NCBI GenBank assembly: GCA_034331105.1
Contig: JAXQGB010000014.1
Coordinates: forward strand, 186,001 to 250,000
Direction of reading: 5' to 3'
Source: Caenicola sp034331105
Lineage (GTDB): Bacteria; Synergistota; Synergistia; Synergistales; Synergistaceae
Length of the DNA stretch: 64,000 nt
The position numbers and the translations under genes were made by a program. Below are positions 16,682-24,331 of the stretch, piece after piece; position 1 is the first letter of the stretch; every line of letters begins with the position of its first letter. The notes beneath the pieces were generated by a model. The model made no database searches. It worked only from the letters and a program-made list of their open reading frames with translations, and was not told where the DNA came from.

Positions 16682-16996
16682 GCTTTATCTCCCAAAACAA
16701 AATTTATTTTTTTAAATTTCAAAAAAATAAGATTTATGATAGTCCACAACGGATAAAAACCTTTTATATTTTTGCCATTGTTTTCATTTATGCAATGTAA
16801 AAATAATTCCTGCTATGATATCACATTCAATCCCAGTTCCTTGTTCCTTTGGACATTTGTCGTGTCTGCTAAATTGCTTGATCTTAAAATATGCGTATAA
16901 AACATTTTTAACACTTGCAATCTTTTAGAAAAATTTAATGTAAGTTTTTTCTCTAAAATCCTTTTGTCTATTTAATTAAAAAGACCAAGCAGGCGA
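16682..16996. other. AT-rich intergenic region (315 bp) within the polysaccharide block
   Basis: The region has no coding sequence, RNA gene or mobile element that I recognise. It separates two O-antigen ligase/GT4 modules. It probably carries the promoter of the module downstream (15.4-16.7 kb), but only weak AT-rich boxes are visible. No clear terminator follows the GT4 gene ending at 16997. Confidence 0.4.
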
Positions 16997-18010
16997 CTAC
17001 TTTCGAAGAAGGGTAAAGTAGAGAGACTCATTAGAGTCAACCATTTTCTTAAAAGAAGGAATGTTGGAAATTGGTATTTGGGTATTGGCCTCACCTGTTG
17101 ATTTAAAATTTAATATCGCATTGTGCCAGCCTTCTATATCTTGTGAAGTTATCAACCCGGCTTCTGACCCTGCCATTTCTGATATAGTAGGAATATTTGA
17201 GGCTATCACAGGCAGTCCGATCTGGACCGCCCTCGCCAGAACAAGCCCATAGCCTTCATTGCGCGATGGGAAAAGAAGACAGGAAGACCTCGCCATGAAG
17301 CTATCTGCTTCATCTGAGAAACCGTGAAAAATAATTTTATCACCTATACCAAGCGCTGCTGCACGTTCTTTAAGTTTTTCCCTTTCCGGTCCATCTCCAA
17401 GTACCTCAAGCGTCCAATCCTTTGCATCTAATTTCCCAAGTGCTTCAATAACAGTATCAAGACCTTTTATCTTGGTCAGACGTCCGACAAAAATAAATTT
17501 GTTTTTGCCCCTGTTCCCCGGATCCCACCGATGTTTAGGTTCTGGAAGTGCAACGGGTATAACGCTGTGATGTTTCGGCAGATGGTTTTTAAGGTGATCC
17601 TGAACTGTTTCGCTTACTGATATCACAAACCCGGCATGTTTCAGCGGTATCAAACCATAATTCAGGCTGTAGCAGGCATGAGCTGTGTATATCCACGGTA
17701 TCTTTGCCTTGGATGAAGTTATCCATGCTATCCATGCCGGGACTCTTGAATGAGCGTGTATCAGCTCCCATCCTTCAGTCCTGATCCATCTTGATATTTT
17801 TTTGGAACAATTCCAAGCTGTCAGAAGGTTCTTTTTATGAACAGGGAGTTTCCTGTGAAGCACCTTATCTGAAAGCTGGTACTGCATCCTGCCGCCATAG
17901 GATATTACCATAATATCATGGCCTCTCTCGGCAAGCTCGTTGGAGAGGTCTATAACGTGGCGTTCAACTCCGCCAATATCAAGTTCCGGCAATAACTGAA
18001 TGATTTTCAA
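16997..18010 (-). CDS. Glycosyltransferase family 4 (GT-B fold)
   Basis: A 337-residue GT4 enzyme. The N-terminus LLPELDIGGVERHVIDLSNELAERGHDI (~5-32) is the classical GT4 acceptor-domain start. IHAHSRVPAWIAW (~98-110) and the donor-site FVGRLTKIKGLDTVIEAL (~174-191) and PSRNEGYGLVLARA (~257-270, EX7-type motif) follow. A TTG at 18010 with GGGAG upstream is the apparent start. It lies 27 bp downstream of the large O-antigen ligase-like gene, so the two form a module that parallels the one at 14.3-16.7 kb. Sugar specificity is not evident. Confidence 0.9.
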   Translation of the reverse strand: MKIIQLLPELDIGGVERHVIDLSNELAERGHDIMVISYGGRMQYQLSDKVLHRKLPVHKKNLLTAWNCSKKISRWIRTEGWELIHAHSRVPAWIAWITSSKAKIPWIYTAHACYSLNYGLIPLKHAGFVISVSETVQDHLKNHLPKHHSVIPVALPEPKHRWDPGNRGKNKFIFVGRLTKIKGLDTVIEALGKLDAKDWTLEVLGDGPEREKLKERAAALGIGDKIIFHGFSDEADSFMARSSCLLFPSRNEGYGLVLARAVQIGLPVIASNIPTISEMAGSEAGLITSQDIEGWHNAILNFKSTGEANTQIPISNIPSFKKMVDSNESLYFTLLRK

Positions 18011-18037
18011 AAATTACTCCCACCGTTATTTTTAAAT

Positions 18038-19912
18038 TTAATCAGGTTCACTGCTTAAGGAATTAGTCTCAGGCAGTTCCCCCCCTCTGTTTGGGGGAAG
18101 ATAGGGTACCAGTGCGGAGATGAGTTCCCTGTTGTGTGTTTGTCCTGCCAGAGAGAGCAGTTCTCTGAGCTGCTTTGCCTGCGGCCTTATCGTAAAAGAG
18201 AGATAAAGCTGATTTATTGCATCTGCCCAATCCTTGGGGTCACCCGTCTGTTTTGCAACAGCAATGAGGTGGTATGCGTATTGTTCCTGTGCCTGATCCA
18301 TGCTCATAGGGATTTTCCTGGCCTTGTTTATGTACCCTGCCTGAATATCTGCATCTTCTGTGTTTACCGCATTTCTCAGGGATTTATCTCCAACCAGGCC
18401 CGATCCAAGAAATATTATTCCGTATACTGAGGTGAATAGAATGAATCCCCCTATGATCCTGTAGACAGAGGTATGCCTTACTTCAGACCATGAATAACTC
18501 AGGGGAAGCAGCTCCCTGTTTACTACAGCAAATGCCAGCGAGAGCCATACAACATTTTCTATCCTGTGGAAAGGCCTGCTGAATATTGCATCGAACAATA
18601 TCAGGAAAAGCATGGCACAGGCCCATGAGGCTTCTATCGAAAGCATTTTTTTCTGCATCAGATGTCTCACAAATTTCCAAAGCCACCAGGCGGATGTGCA
18701 AACCAGCAGAAGAGCACCGAAGATACCAAATTCTGCAAACCACTGAAGATACTCATTATGCGCCCAGTAAGTGAACTGCCACTTCATTGTTGGGTCTTTT
18801 TTTATTGCTATTGTCTGCCCTTCTAAATAATGCCACTTATAATGTCCGAGACCTACCCCTTTTACAGGATGCTCCATAAATATTGTCCAGCTCGTCTTCC
18901 ATATATCTCTCCTCTTGCCAAAAGAGGATGTGTTTACCAACATGTCCATCGTCTTGTTTAAAAGAGCATAAGCGCGGCCAAATCCAAGTTTGGTCATCCC
19001 AATGTTGAATGCGAGCATCAGCAGAACTATAAGCACTCCCTGGCCGACCTTTTTAAGCATTTCTTTTCTGTCGTTTCTTGTGAATATTATGGCAATTATG
19101 ACAGTGCCTGTTATTAGTGAGAGAAAACCTGCCCGGGTAGTAGAATTCCACATTCCCCATGCGTTAAGGGCAAGGAGGATACGATTCAGATGTTTGGGGA
19201 TGGTGGATGAGTTCGTTTCCAATCCTGTTTCGGCTAGAGGATCTGAGTATGCCGCATTTAGGTATATCCCGTTCATTACTGCCATCGCCATCCATAACCC
19301 AAACATTTCCTGCTGACCGGTGTTGCCGATGTAATTGCCCGGGACGTTCATTATGAAAGGGAAAGGACCGTTCATTTCCCTTATAAGCAGCTCGGCAAAG
19401 ATGACATTAATGCCGGCATTGATATTGGCCATCCATAAAAGCGACCTGTGGGCTTTCGCTCCTTTGAACAGGTCAAAGCAGAATATGTAGAGCGCTAAAA
19501 GCGATGCGAAGAAAAACCATTCCTTCATATAGGTGGACCATGACATTATATCGACCCACATCGGCTGGACAGATATATATGCAAGCATTATCAGCCAAAG
19601 CCATCCGAAATGATCTATTTTAAAATCTGTTCTCTCATTTCCATATATGACCAGGGTCAGCCCCCCGATCATTGTGATCACTGCTATCGGAACCATCGCA
19701 GAGAACCATTTCATTATGTGGAGAGTATCAAACCACCCCAGTCCGGAAAAAACCAAATTGGGCAATCCAAGGGAAATAAAGACCAAAAGATAAAAAATTC
19801 TGCCGGGCACAACTTTTTTTTGTCCTAAAGACTCGATCCGGATACTTGTTTGTGTTGTCTCCCTTTTCCTTGCAGGGGACTTTTGGTCATCTGATGCTTT
19901 ATAAGCTTTCAT
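18038..19912 (-). CDS. O-antigen ligase family protein with C-terminal periplasmic helical domain
   Basis: A 624-residue polytopic membrane protein. About a dozen TM segments occupy residues ~30-500. The Wzy_C signature loop reads FMEHPVKGVGLGHYKWHYLEG (~345-365) and WAHNEYLQWFAEFGIFGALLLV (~378-399). A C-terminal ~110-residue helical tail (QAEEQYAYHL-like region to the end) may be TPR-like, as in some PglL/Wzy proteins. ATG 19912 is chosen because GAGGGG lies 8 bp upstream; the ATG at 19945 has no ribosome site. It leads the upstream polysaccharide module, with GT4 following. Ligase versus polymerase function is undecided. Confidence 0.82.
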   Translation of the reverse strand: MKAYKASDDQKSPARKRETTQTSIRIESLGQKKVVPGRIFYLLVFISLGLPNLVFSGLGWFDTLHIMKWFSAMVPIAVITMIGGLTLVIYGNERTDFKIDHFGWLWLIMLAYISVQPMWVDIMSWSTYMKEWFFFASLLALYIFCFDLFKGAKAHRSLLWMANINAGINVIFAELLIREMNGPFPFIMNVPGNYIGNTGQQEMFGLWMAMAVMNGIYLNAAYSDPLAETGLETNSSTIPKHLNRILLALNAWGMWNSTTRAGFLSLITGTVIIAIIFTRNDRKEMLKKVGQGVLIVLLMLAFNIGMTKLGFGRAYALLNKTMDMLVNTSSFGKRRDIWKTSWTIFMEHPVKGVGLGHYKWHYLEGQTIAIKKDPTMKWQFTYWAHNEYLQWFAEFGIFGALLLVCTSAWWLWKFVRHLMQKKMLSIEASWACAMLFLILFDAIFSRPFHRIENVVWLSLAFAVVNRELLPLSYSWSEVRHTSVYRIIGGFILFTSVYGIIFLGSGLVGDKSLRNAVNTEDADIQAGYINKARKIPMSMDQAQEQYAYHLIAVAKQTGDPKDWADAINQLYLSFTIRPQAKQLRELLSLAGQTHNRELISALVPYLPPNRGGELPETNSLSSEPD

Positions 19913-19988
19913 TAGCAGGTCCCCTCTGTTCGAAAAGTTCTCCATGCATGTATAAGGGACTACAGGTCAGGACAATAGTCAGGCAAGA

Positions 19989-21344
19989 TCAATAATGACC
20001 GCTGAGTTTATTTTCAAACCTGGCATATTCCTTGAAAAAGATCAGATCCACTTTTCCTGTCGGACCGTTCCTGTTCTTTGCCACTATCACTTCAGAGGTG
20101 GGATCCACTGTCTCCCCCTCCTGTGCGTAGTAAGCTTCCCTGTAAAGGAATATGACCATGTCAGCATCCTGTTCAATGGCTCCGCTGTCCCTGAGGTCTG
20201 AAAGCTGAGGCTTTTTGCTCCCGCCGCGTTTTTCGACATCTCTTGAAAGCTGTGAAAGCGCCAGGACAGGCACTTTAAACTCTCTCGCTATGCCCTTGAG
20301 GGCCCTGGATATCTCAGACACTTCCTGCTGCCTGTTTTCGATCTTCCTTGCAACGTTCATAAGCTGGAGATAATCAAGTACGACCAGCCCTTTGCCCGAC
20401 TTATGCTTTGCAAAAAACCTCCTGCATCTGCCTCTGAGGTCAAGTGTGTTGAGGGTCGAGCTGTCGTCAATATAAATTGGGCTTTTCGACAGGTTTGATG
20501 CAGCTTTCGAAAGATCCTGCCACTGTTCGTTCTGGACTTTGCGTGATTCAAACATCTGTCTGAGATTGACCCTTGATTCGGCTGACAGCATCCTCTGGGC
20601 TATCTGTTCAGCAGACATTTCAAGGCTGAACATGAGGACCGGGATGTCTTCCTGGAGGGCAGCGTGCTGCGCAACATTAAGCGCAAAAGCTGTTTTACCC
20701 ATAGAGGGCCTTGCAGCAAGAATGTAAAGGCTGCCCGGCTGCATCCCCCCCGAAAGTTTGTCAAAATCGGTGAAACCTGAGGGAACGCCGGTGATATCCA
20801 ATCCTCCGGCCAACCTCTTCTCAATTTCCCCGATAGCTGACGTTACAACTTCCCTGGCTCCCTTTAATCTGGAAGTCCTACCGGACCTGGCTATCTCGAA
20901 GACTTTTTGTTCTGCAGTCTCCAGTGCCTCGTCGATCCCTATCTCTTCAGAAAAACCCATCCGTGATATATCTGTCCCAACAGTTATGAGTCCTCTGTGT
21001 ACAGATTTATCCCTTACTATCCCTACATGATATTCGACATTTGCTGTTGTTGTGACCGCATCCATAAGTTCTGCAACAAATGGAAGTCCGCCCAGCCTCT
21101 CTTCAAGTCCGAGTTTTTTTATCTCTTCCCTGAAGGTAAGTGAGTCTACCGCATTGTTATGTTCGGCCATAGAGGCTATTACCTCAAATGCCGTCCTGTG
21201 TCTTGGATCGTAGAAATCATCGGCCCGCAGGCCTTCAATAACGATAAGCAGGGAATCCCTGTCAATAAGACATGAACCGAGCACCGAACGCTCAGCTTCA
21301 AGGTTGAAAGGAGGTATCCTGTCAAATTCCCTGTTGGTGCTCAA
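19989..21344 (-). CDS. dnaB: Replicative DNA helicase DnaB
   Basis: A 451-residue hexameric helicase of the replisome. The N-terminal primase-interacting domain (~8-105, PPFNLEAERSVLGSCL) is followed by a RecA-like C-domain. The latter has Walker A ARPSMGKTAFALN (~211-223), MFSLEMSAEQIAQRM (~239-253), Walker B VVLDYLQLM (~320-328), SQLSRDVEKR and the C-terminal KNRNGPTG. The length is typical and there is no intein. The likely start is a TTG at 21344, 1 bp after the rplI stop codon, so dnaB is translationally coupled to rplI. Confidence 0.97.
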   Translation of the reverse strand: MSTNREFDRIPPFNLEAERSVLGSCLIDRDSLLIVIEGLRADDFYDPRHRTAFEVIASMAEHNNAVDSLTFREEIKKLGLEERLGGLPFVAELMDAVTTTANVEYHVGIVRDKSVHRGLITVGTDISRMGFSEEIGIDEALETAEQKVFEIARSGRTSRLKGAREVVTSAIGEIEKRLAGGLDITGVPSGFTDFDKLSGGMQPGSLYILAARPSMGKTAFALNVAQHAALQEDIPVLMFSLEMSAEQIAQRMLSAESRVNLRQMFESRKVQNEQWQDLSKAASNLSKSPIYIDDSSTLNTLDLRGRCRRFFAKHKSGKGLVVLDYLQLMNVARKIENRQQEVSEISRALKGIAREFKVPVLALSQLSRDVEKRGGSKKPQLSDLRDSGAIEQDADMVIFLYREAYYAQEGETVDPTSEVIVAKNRNGPTGKVDLIFFKEYARFENKLSGHY

Positions 21345-21345
21345 T

Positions 21346-21792
21346 TTATTCCGGCTCCACTTTGAGGGTCATTTCGGCTTCTACACCAGTATATAGTTTA
21401 GCTTTAAACCGATATTCTCCGGTCTGTTTGACGGTCTCTTCCATTTTGAGGTCTTTTTTGTCAACAGGTACAGAAAACTGTGCAGCCAGAGCTTCTGCGA
21501 TCTGGGCTGTCGTTACGCTTCCAAACAGCTTTCCGCCTTCACCTGTATTGACCTTTATCTTTACTACTTTACCTCCAAGTTTTTTTCTGGCTTCCTCAGC
21601 AATTTTTAATTTTTTATCATCTTTTATCTTCTGAGTCTTCTGCATTTGCTGAAGCTCGCGGACCTTTCCCTCTGTGGCTTCATCAGCAAACCCTCTTGCG
21701 ATGAGGAAATTACGGCCGTAGCCGTCAGCAACTTCGAGAAGTTCACCCTTTTTCCCAATTTTATTAACATCCTGTTTAAGAATCACTTTCAT
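21346..21792 (-). CDS. rplI: 50S ribosomal protein L9
   Basis: A 148-residue primary 23S rRNA-binding protein. The N-terminal domain shows the L9 signature GKKGELLEVADGYGRNFLIARGFA (~13-36). The long connecting helix (~42-75) and C-terminal domain with GGKLFGSVT (~86-94) follow. The start overlaps the end of the DUF2232 gene by 17 bp and dnaB follows at once. This is the conserved yybS-rplI-dnaB arrangement also seen in Firmicutes. Confidence 0.97.
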   Translation of the reverse strand: MKVILKQDVNKIGKKGELLEVADGYGRNFLIARGFADEATEGKVRELQQMQKTQKIKDDKKLKIAEEARKKLGGKVVKIKVNTGEGGKLFGSVTTAQIAEALAAQFSVPVDKKDLKMEETVKQTGEYRFKAKLYTGVEAEMTLKVEPE

Positions 21793-22741
21793 TCTTTTTC
21801 CCCCTTATCCTAGTACGTAAATCGTACCAGATATCAAAGATTCCAACCATAGACAAAATGTACGAGACCGGAGAGAAGAGGACACAGAACAGGGAAAATG
21901 TCAATTTCAACACCCTCGATATCCTCCTGGATGCCATATAGTACCAACATAGTGACAGCCCTTCAAGCATGAATATGGCCCTTAGAACTTCCATCAGGTT
22001 GGCAGATACTACCCTGTATACCCTTTCATCGGGGAAAGCCTTGCCCGCAAGATCCATTATCACCGCGGCAACAAGTGCCCAAAAGAGGTTTTTGGGGAAA
22101 CGCCATGTTTCAAATTTGGGCAGGATGGGTAAAGGTTCTCCGCCTGATCTCCTTATAATGTATGAAACCGCCCAGTAAGTCGCAAATGTATCTATGGCGG
22201 AGAAAAAAATGATCATGGACGGCATCAGGAGCGAAACAGTCTCTACCATAGCCAGCGAATAATTTTTGATTACTTCATCTGAGGCACCTATGCCGCCGGA
22301 AGAAAGTTTGCCTGCCAGCGAAGATACTATTTCCATCGCTGTTTCAGGCGACATTGCAAATGGGTTCATCCCCGAAATGCTTGTAAAGGTGGACAGAAGG
22401 ATTATCTTGGCTGTAATTGAGGCAATTACAGAAAGAAGGATAAAATCTATCCCTTTTTCAGTTCTTCCGGAAATATAGCCAAATGTCACACCCAAAAAAC
22501 CAAACTCCAGGGCATACATAAAAGCAGGGATACTTCCAAACAGCATAAAAACAAATACAGAACCAAAGAGGACTCCTAACAGCGACTCACGTAATCCCTG
22601 CCTAATTTCAAGGATCATAAACGGGACCGGGGCTATAAGGATCAGGAAGGGGGATGCGAGAGCAATGTACATTCCACCCGAGAACATAACTATACTCAAA
22701 AGTATCCATGACAACCATTCAAAAATAATTTTCGATTTCAC
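21776..22741 (-). CDS. YybS family membrane protein (DUF2232)
   Basis: A 321-residue integral membrane protein with about eight hydrophobic segments across its length (for example ~11-31, ~45-70, ~100-118, ~165-190, ~215-230, ~280-305). Its place directly before rplI-dnaB and its topology match YybS/DUF2232. That family resembles S-components of energy-coupling transporters in fold, but its role is unknown. The start is GTG at 22741. It lies downstream of the terminator at 22764-22796, so it depends on read-through or its own promoter. Confidence 0.8.
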   Translation of the reverse strand: MKSKIIFEWLSWILLSIVMFSGGMYIALASPFLILIAPVPFMILEIRQGLRESLLGVLFGSVFVFMLFGSIPAFMYALEFGFLGVTFGYISGRTEKGIDFILLSVIASITAKIILLSTFTSISGMNPFAMSPETAMEIVSSLAGKLSSGGIGASDEVIKNYSLAMVETVSLLMPSMIIFFSAIDTFATYWAVSYIIRRSGGEPLPILPKFETWRFPKNLFWALVAAVIMDLAGKAFPDERVYRVVSANLMEVLRAIFMLEGLSLCWYYMASRRISRVLKLTFSLFCVLFSPVSYILSMVGIFDIWYDLRTRIRGKKNESDS

Positions 22742-22763
22742 TTTCCGACCCCCACAAAGACAA

Positions 22764-22796
22764 TAAAAAAAGAGAGAGCCCTACGGCCCTCTCCCA
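22764..22796 (-). terminator. Intrinsic terminator/attenuator after rpsR
   Basis: On the minus strand a G/C-rich hairpin (GAGAGGGCC, short loop, GGGCTCTCTC) is followed by a run of seven to eight T. It ends the rpsF-ssb-rpsR transcript, or attenuates read-through into the DUF2232-rplI-dnaB genes. Confidence 0.8.
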
Positions 22797-22819
22797 ATTA
22801 TACAGCACAGACTCAATTT

Positions 22820-23065
22820 TTAATCTGATGTAAAAGGCAAAAGCGCAATTATTCTTGCCCTCTTTATAGCCCTTGTAAGCTGGCGCTGGTGCTTGGCACA
22901 AGTTCCGGTAACTCTTCTTGGCACTATCTTACCGCGTTCTGTAATATATTTTTTAAGTTTTTCCACTTCTTTGTAATCTACGTGCTCGATCTTATCTACA
23001 CAGAAATGACAAACCTTCGGCCGACGCTTACGGCGTTTGCGGTTAAAATTCGAACTGTTTTCCAT
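22820..23065 (-). CDS. rpsR: 30S ribosomal protein S18
   Basis: An 81-residue ribosomal protein of the 30S platform that pairs with S6. The basic N-terminus is followed by CHFCVDK (CxxC, ~19-22) and a later CAKHQRQLTRAIKRAR (~56-71). The extra Cys and His make this the zinc-binding 'C+' form. ATG 23065 is taken as start; a TTG directly upstream, closer to the AAGGGG site, is also possible. Third gene of the rpsF-ssb-rpsR operon. Confidence 0.96.
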   Translation of the reverse strand: MENSSNFNRKRRKRRPKVCHFCVDKIEHVDYKEVEKLKKYITERGKIVPRRVTGTCAKHQRQLTRAIKRARIIALLPFTSD

Positions 23066-23083
23066 CAAAGACTCAACCCCTTC

Positions 23084-23623
23084 CTAGAATGGTATCTGTA
23101 CATCTCCAGGTCCTTCAGTCCCGCCTATTTCAGAAAAATCAAGGGGGAATTCATCTTCAAATCCCTCTTCTTCCCTCAGGCTTCCCATGTCACCGCCAGA
23201 GACCGCATCAGAATGCATTCTGGCGCTTCCTGAATTCTGCTCAGAGTGAGAAATGGATCCTGAAGGCCCTTCATCTTCTCTGCGGCCTGAACCGAGGAGA
23301 ACTATATTCTCAGCGACTACTTCCGTCACCCATCGGTGCTGTCCTGTCTTTGGGTCGTCGAAATCACGGACACTTATGCGCCCTTCGACTAAAACAGGAC
23401 GCCCCTTTTTGAGATAGCGTTCGCAGATATCTGCCGTAAAACCCCAAGCAGAAACATTTACGAAGTCGGTGTGGTTCTGTAGTTCTCCTGTCGCCTTGTT
23501 TTTCCACTGGCGGCCGATCGCCACAGTTATCCTTGCTACCTTCTGCTTGTTCGGAGTAAACCTCACGTCAGGATCTCTTGCCAGGTTACCCATAATGACA
23601 ACCTTGTTGTATCCGCGAGCCAT
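23084..23623 (-). CDS. ssb: Single-stranded DNA-binding protein
   Basis: A 179-residue SSB. The OB fold covers ~1-112 (YNKVVIMGNLARDPDVRFT, WGFTADICERYLKKGRPVLVEGRI). A disordered Ser/Gly/Glu-rich linker follows, then the conserved C-terminal tip DVQIPF that docks partner proteins such as RecG and PriA. It sits between rpsF and rpsR, the standard order. It starts 5 bp after rpsF. Confidence 0.97.
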   Translation of the reverse strand: MARGYNKVVIMGNLARDPDVRFTPNKQKVARITVAIGRQWKNKATGELQNHTDFVNVSAWGFTADICERYLKKGRPVLVEGRISVRDFDDPKTGQHRWVTEVVAENIVLLGSGRREDEGPSGSISHSEQNSGSARMHSDAVSGGDMGSLREEEGFEDEFPLDFSEIGGTEGPGDVQIPF

Positions 23624-23628
23624 GACGT

Positions 23629-23913
23629 TTACTTCTCCTCCAGGTTAACGACCATCTGGCGTATAACCTGGGGTTTCAGGCTAAGGAGACGTTCCATTTC
23701 CTTGACCTGTGCGGGGTCGAGCTTAAACGTATACAGAACGTAAAAACCCTCGAGCTGTTTTTCAATGTGGTAGGCAAAACGCTTTTTGCCCCAAAGATCC
23801 ACCTTTTCCAACTCTGCTCCCAAACCGCGCACGACCTCGGCAATTTCTTCTGATACCATTTTATGGTCCTCAAGATCTGCCTGAAGAATCACAACCATTT
23901 CGTAAGATCGCAC
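23629..23913 (-). CDS. rpsF: 30S ribosomal protein S6
   Basis: A 94-residue platform protein with S6 features: MRSYEMVVILQADLEDH at the N-terminus, WGKKRFAYHIEKQLEGFYVLYTF in the middle, and a C-terminal RLLSLKPQVIRQMVV. GTG 23913 is chosen because it gives the canonical S6 N-terminus and has GGAGG 8 bp upstream. The GTG three codons earlier sits almost on the Shine-Dalgarno. First gene of the operon. Confidence 0.96.
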   Translation of the reverse strand: MRSYEMVVILQADLEDHKMVSEEIAEVVRGLGAELEKVDLWGKKRFAYHIEKQLEGFYVLYTFKLDPAQVKEMERLLSLKPQVIRQMVVNLEEK

Positions 23914-23941
23914 GTACTTCACCTCCTCCCTTTGGACTCTG

Positions 23942-23962
23942 GTCTCTTCTCAAGGAAGAGAC
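23942..23962 (-). promoter_or_regulatory. Hairpin in the rpsF 5' leader, candidate autoregulatory site
   Basis: GTCTCTTC and GAAGAGAC form a perfect 8-bp stem with a 5-nt loop, between the predicted transcription start and the rpsF ribosome site. Many bacteria have an S6:S18-binding leader here. The diagnostic CCG bulge of that motif is not clearly present, so this is only a candidate. Confidence 0.35.
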
Positions 23963-23980
23963 AGGGACATACAATCAAGT

Positions 23981-24009
23981 ACTATAACACCGAAGTTTGC
24001 CTAGTGCAA
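23981..24009 (-). promoter_or_regulatory. Promoter of the rpsF-ssb-rpsR operon
   Basis: TTGCAC (24004-24009), a 17-bp spacer and TATAGT (23981-23986) on the minus strand place the start near 23974, about 60 nt ahead of the rpsF start. The -35 box overlaps the end of the FtsB-like coding sequence. Confidence 0.6.
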
Positions 24010-24300
24010 GACATCATTTGAAGTTATTTCTATCTTATAGATGACCTCGCCTGAGAGGACCAGGTTGAACTGTTCTCTTGCAAGTCTGGCAATACCTTCC
24101 GGGGTGCTGTAGTATTCGATTTTCTGTTTAAGCTCCTGTGATTTTCTTTCTTCAGCAACAAGCTCCTCCATTCTCTTATCCAGAGTGCCCGAAAGGACAT
24201 CTATCCTTTCAAGCTCCTTGAAGAATGATGTAAGGAGAACTGCTATTAAAAATGTCACTGCTGCGGCAAATATGATCCACCGCAATCTGGGAGCATTCAT
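24001..24300 (-). CDS. FtsB/DivIC-like septum formation initiator protein
   Basis: A 99-residue bitopic protein. It has a short cytoplasmic start, a TM helix (WIIFAAAVTFLIAVLLTSFF, ~8-27), then a coiled coil (~30-62) and YYSTPEGIARLAREQFNLV (~63-81), the typical extracytoplasmic end of FtsB/DivIC. Such proteins form the FtsQ-FtsL-FtsB subcomplex that activates septal wall synthesis. The gene lies between argS and the rpsF operon. The assignment rests on topology and the ARxxxxLV-type tail rather than strong sequence identity. Confidence 0.8.
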   Translation of the reverse strand: MNAPRLRWIIFAAAVTFLIAVLLTSFFKELERIDVLSGTLDKRMEELVAEERKSQELKQKIEYYSTPEGIARLAREQFNLVLSGEVIYKIEITSNDVLH

Positions 24301-24331
24301 GATCTGTCAGCTAAAAAACTTTCAGCTCTTG

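Noticed and set aside
16682..16996. A small RNA or insertion-sequence remnant in the AT-rich gap
   Set aside because: No terminal inverted repeats, transposase fragments or stable stem with promoter and terminator could be found by eye.
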